Positions 63,291 to 64,000 of a stretch of 64,000 nt of DNA are shown in pieces. The position numbers and the translations under genes were made by a program. The notes below the pieces were generated by a model that was not told where the DNA came from, did not search any database, and saw nothing but the letters and a program-made list of their open reading frames with translations. This stretch comes from CAZPDM01 sp964585305 (lineage in GTDB: Bacteria; Planctomycetota; Uabimicrobiia; Uabimicrobiales; JABWCH01). Location of the stretch: contig CAZPDM010000011.1 of the NCBI GenBank assembly GCA_964585305.1, positions 1 to 64,000 of the forward strand. The letters run 5' to 3'. The number at the start of each line of letters is the position of its first letter. The first letter of the stretch is position 1.

Positions 63291-64000
63291 ATGCTTGATG
63301 TACAAGATCATCAAATTGCTAAGTTTGCAACAGGAAATAGTGTTCCTCCTGATAATATTATGGCTTTAGCTGTTGAAAGTTATAAAAAAATTGTAGAGAC
63401 TTTGCAAAAACGCATCGTTGGCATGTCTGAAGTTGTGGAGCAACTTTTATTAGCAATATTTAGTGGCCACCATGCGTTATTGGTGGGAGTTCCTGGGTTA
63501 GCTAAAACCCTACTTATTCGATCTATTGCTGATTTAATGGTATTAAAATTTACGCGTATCCAATTTACTCCAGATCTTATGCCATCAGATATTACGGGTA
63601 CAGAAGTTTTAGCCTACGATGAACAAAGTAATACTCGGCAATTTACTTTTTTACCAGGTCCTTTATTTGCAAACATTATTCTTGCAGACGAGATCAATCG
63701 AACACCTCCCAAAACACAGTCAGCACTTTTAGAAGCAATGGAGGAAAAAACTGTAACAGCGTTAGGCCAAAAATTTTCTCTTGAGCTTCCATTTCTAGTA
63801 TTAGCTACACAAAATCCTATTGAACAAGAAGGAACATATCCTTTACCCATTGCTCAACTTGACCGATTTATGTTTAATATTTTAGTTGATTACCCTAATG
63901 CACACGACGAACATCAAATTATGAGGAAAAGTTTACGTATTTCAGATGAGCCATTAGAACCAATTTTTCAGAAAGACGATTTTTTGCAAATCCTTTATTG
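63291..64000 (+). CDS. MoxR family AAA ATPase, cut by the window end
   Basis: At least 236 residues; the frame runs off the right edge. MLDVQDHQIAKF starts the frame, with AGAGAAAG upstream of the ATG. Motifs: KRIVGMSEVVEQLLLAIFSG, Walker A-like LLVGVPGLAKTLL, FTPDLMPSDITGTEVL, Walker B NIILADEINRTPPKTQSALLEAMEE, sensor ATQNPIEQEGTYPLPIAQLDRF. MoxR ATPases remodel or load partners, commonly DUF58 and vWA proteins; a DUF58 protein is encoded at 48362-49582 and others may follow outside the window. Confidence 0.95.
   Translation, partial: MLDVQDHQIAKFATGNSVPPDNIMALAVESYKKIVETLQKRIVGMSEVVEQLLLAIFSGHHALLVGVPGLAKTLLIRSIADLMVLKFTRIQFTPDLMPSDITGTEVLAYDEQSNTRQFTFLPGPLFANIILADEINRTPPKTQSALLEAMEEKTVTALGQKFSLELPFLVLATQNPIEQEGTYPLPIAQLDRFMFNILVDYPNAHDEHQIMRKSLRISDEPLEPIFQKDDFLQILY

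Noticed and set aside
1..64000. CRISPR arrays, rRNA or tRNA genes, intact transposases
   Set aside because: None was recognised by eye: no regularly spaced identical repeats, no rRNA-like stretches and no transposase motifs. A tRNA scan was not possible.

Overview
The window is AT-rich bacterial DNA with standard TGA stops, mostly Shine-Dalgarno-led starts and many hairpin terminators. The gene mix is typical of the Planctomycetota/PVC grouping: dnaG and rpoD beside a C4 zinc-ribbon coiled-coil protein, several Ser/Thr-kinase-like proteins with membrane anchors and TPR-like tails, DUF58 with a MoxR ATPase, an OmpH-like chaperone and EF-hand-rich secreted proteins. It is most likely a low-GC planctomycete or relative. 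That is inference from gene content; no rRNA gene is present to prove it.

Layout. (1) 1-13 kb is an accessory, conflict-system-like region, all on the minus strand: an AlbA_2/Schlafen ATP-binding protein, a ribbon-helix-helix antitoxin-like gene followed by what looks like the broken end of a MazF-type toxin, then a five-gene cluster (1819-11677) and an AAA ATPase. The cluster has two membrane-anchored P-loop GTPases, two membrane proteins sharing an N-terminal domain, and between the pairs a fused MlaF-MlaE-type ABC protein. It is the best candidate for an undescribed system. (2) 13.0-14.7 kb holds hgcB and hgcA, the mercury-methylation pair, between two near-identical 83-bp direct repeats that each carry the same terminator. 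(3) 14.7-23.5 kb is housekeeping (zinc ribbon, rpoD, dnaG, gatA) plus two tandem secreted EF-hand paralogues. (4) 23.6-33.9 kb is one 3445-residue nonribosomal peptide synthetase, (C-A-T)x3, without a thioesterase. (5) 34-36.6 kb is a phosphotransfer/hibernation group: hpf, ptsH, ptsI. (6) 36.8-48.4 kb carries a 24-residue Cys-rich peptide gene, a tandem WaaP-like kinase, nicotinate phosphoribosyltransferase, a MarC protein, a pseudokinase, an L,D-transpeptidase, a 59-residue membrane peptide gene divergent from an M4 protease, and a DUF6569-like gene. (7) 48.4-64 kb carries DUF58, UbiA, an ECF-like sigma factor with a membrane partner, a Gln-rich secreted protein, a Uma2-like nuclease, a beta-helix protein, ftsH, an OmpH-like chaperone, a PknB-like kinase, a GH3 glycosidase, a hemolysin III protein and a truncated MoxR ATPase.

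How the genes fit together. HgcA and HgcB form a two-protein pathway, a corrinoid methyl carrier plus its ferredoxin reductant. HPr and EI form a phosphorelay with no sugar permease in view, so a regulatory role is likely. The GTPase/ABC cluster is laid out as one transcription unit (intergenic gaps 21-104 bp, terminator at 1761-1810). No tRNA, rRNA, CRISPR array or intact insertion sequence was recognised by eye. All assignments come from reading motifs; no database search was run.
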